Origin: Magicicada septendecula
Taxonomy: Eukaryota > Arthropoda > Insecta > Hemiptera > Cicadidae
Assembly: GCA_034769895.1 (NCBI GenBank)
Contig: CM068367.1
Span: 115,304,573-115,368,572 of the forward strand
Reading direction: 5' to 3'
DNA: 64,000 nucleotides
In this document: positions 63,061-64,000 of the stretch, in pieces
Position numbering within the stretch: position 1 is the stretch's first letter
How the letters are laid out: the number at the start of each line of letters is the position of its first letter
Translations under genes and position numbers: made by a program
The notes under the pieces: generated by a model
The model's database searches: none
The model's input: only the letters and a program-made list of their open reading frames with translations
Told to the model about the DNA's origin: nothing

Positions 63061-64000
63061 AAGGTAAAAAGTTGATTTATTTGAAATTTTACAAATTAAG
63101 AAATTTTTACGTTGTTTTTGTTTCACGACGTAGAGTCACAAATATATGAGCGACACTTTTATTTAACGATAGAAATTAATTAGAATAAGAAGAAAAATAA
63201 GGAAACCATAAACAACCACACATCCCCAAGTTTGACTGAAAATAATATTTTATTATTTTTCTTAGAGTATCTCACGTCATCTGTGTGTGTGTGGGGGGGG
63301 GGATTTAGTAAGTTTCTGTATACTCTTTCACAGATTTGAGAAAATTTCGACCATATTTTTATTTACATAGTACAAGAGATCATTATTAGTTAATCGTTTG
63401 CGTGTATTACGGTCTAAAGTGCTTCGTGTCTGACTAAATAGATCCCTACGGCTTACGGTAAACCCTCAATTAAGCGATGTTTTCATTAATACATCGTCGA
63501 CACTAACAATTCCAGATATACTGGCTCTACAACAACAACAATCTGGGTATAAGCGATTGACACGTGTATGTGTGTTACCAGAGAGATCAATATTATTAAT
63601 TTCTTCTCTGATACAGTGGGGCTCGTCTCTAAAGAACATACTCTACATTGATTGTGCCATTTCACTGTAATTCAGCATAAAACGAGTCCCAGATAAATAT
63701 GTTCTACTTAGAATGCATTGTACTTTACGAATGCGATAGACTTGACAACACTAGCTGTTAGATACCATGTATAAGGCAAAGAACGGTGTGCAATTTTTGT
63801 ACGTCTCAAACTGCCGACTATAAAGAGAGATCAACACTTCTATAACAGTTTTCGGGACATCAATATTTTGAGATAAAGAATGTGTACATTGTAATATAAT
63901 GAAGTATATTACAGATAAAAATAAAAATATATAATTAAATTGAATTGATTTGATAGAGAGATATTGTGTGTGTCTCTTTGGTGATAACAAGGGTATTGTG
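63061..64000. other. No recognised feature
   Basis: AT-rich DNA with a G-run near 63,293. No coding signature. Confidence 0.5.

Overview
The window is an AT-rich, repeat-dominated stretch of an animal nuclear genome. It most likely comes from an insect with a large genome. A cockroach or termite would fit the mix of mariner, non-LTR, Helentron-like and hAT elements with long GAA, GAG and GT microsatellites, but the species cannot be fixed from the sequence. Coding density is very low. Most long open frames are low-complexity repeats read as protein, or pieces of transposons.

One host gene can be supported. Two minus-strand exons, at 30,970-31,156 and 13,835-13,926, encode consecutive parts of the extracellular ligand-binding (ANF-receptor) domain of a receptor-type guanylate cyclase, related to animal natriuretic-peptide receptors. 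Both have consensus splice sites and their phases match exactly across a 17,043 bp intron. Most of the left half of the window is therefore intron of this gene, and its remaining exons should lie on both sides of the window.

Region by region. 1-13,800: purine microsatellite, 3' pieces of at least three non-LTR retrotransposons, a Helentron-like fragment and a foldback repeat. 13,835-31,156: the two exons and their intron. The intron holds a near-perfect 490 bp palindrome, hammerhead-ribozyme-like repeats, a solo LTR, a minisatellite, a 3.4 kb LTR-type insertion inside a 595 bp tandem duplication, a rearranged LINE, and a foldback mariner next to the upstream exon. 31,400-35,400: a second solo LTR, more ribozyme-like repeats and a full-length decayed mariner. 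35,830-39,620: a 3.8 kb non-coding element with long inverted ends and an internal 1.77 kb tandem duplication. 41,500-46,500: a long GT array, a hAT-type element with perfect 8 bp target duplications, an RNase-H LINE tail and a compound pyrimidine array. 47,900-55,300: LINE tails, three different mariners and a Helentron-like element. 55,350-64,000: mostly featureless AT-rich DNA with two LINE tails.

The most interesting signal is a set of dispersed repeats that carry hammerhead-ribozyme-like cores (CTGANGA, stem II, GAAACGTC or GAAACGCG). Several share a second conserved module, ACCACGGCC, mostly 21-22 nt downstream of the predicted cleavage site. This resembles the ribozyme-bearing ends of Penelope-like elements and retrozymes, but no protein of such an element was recognised here.
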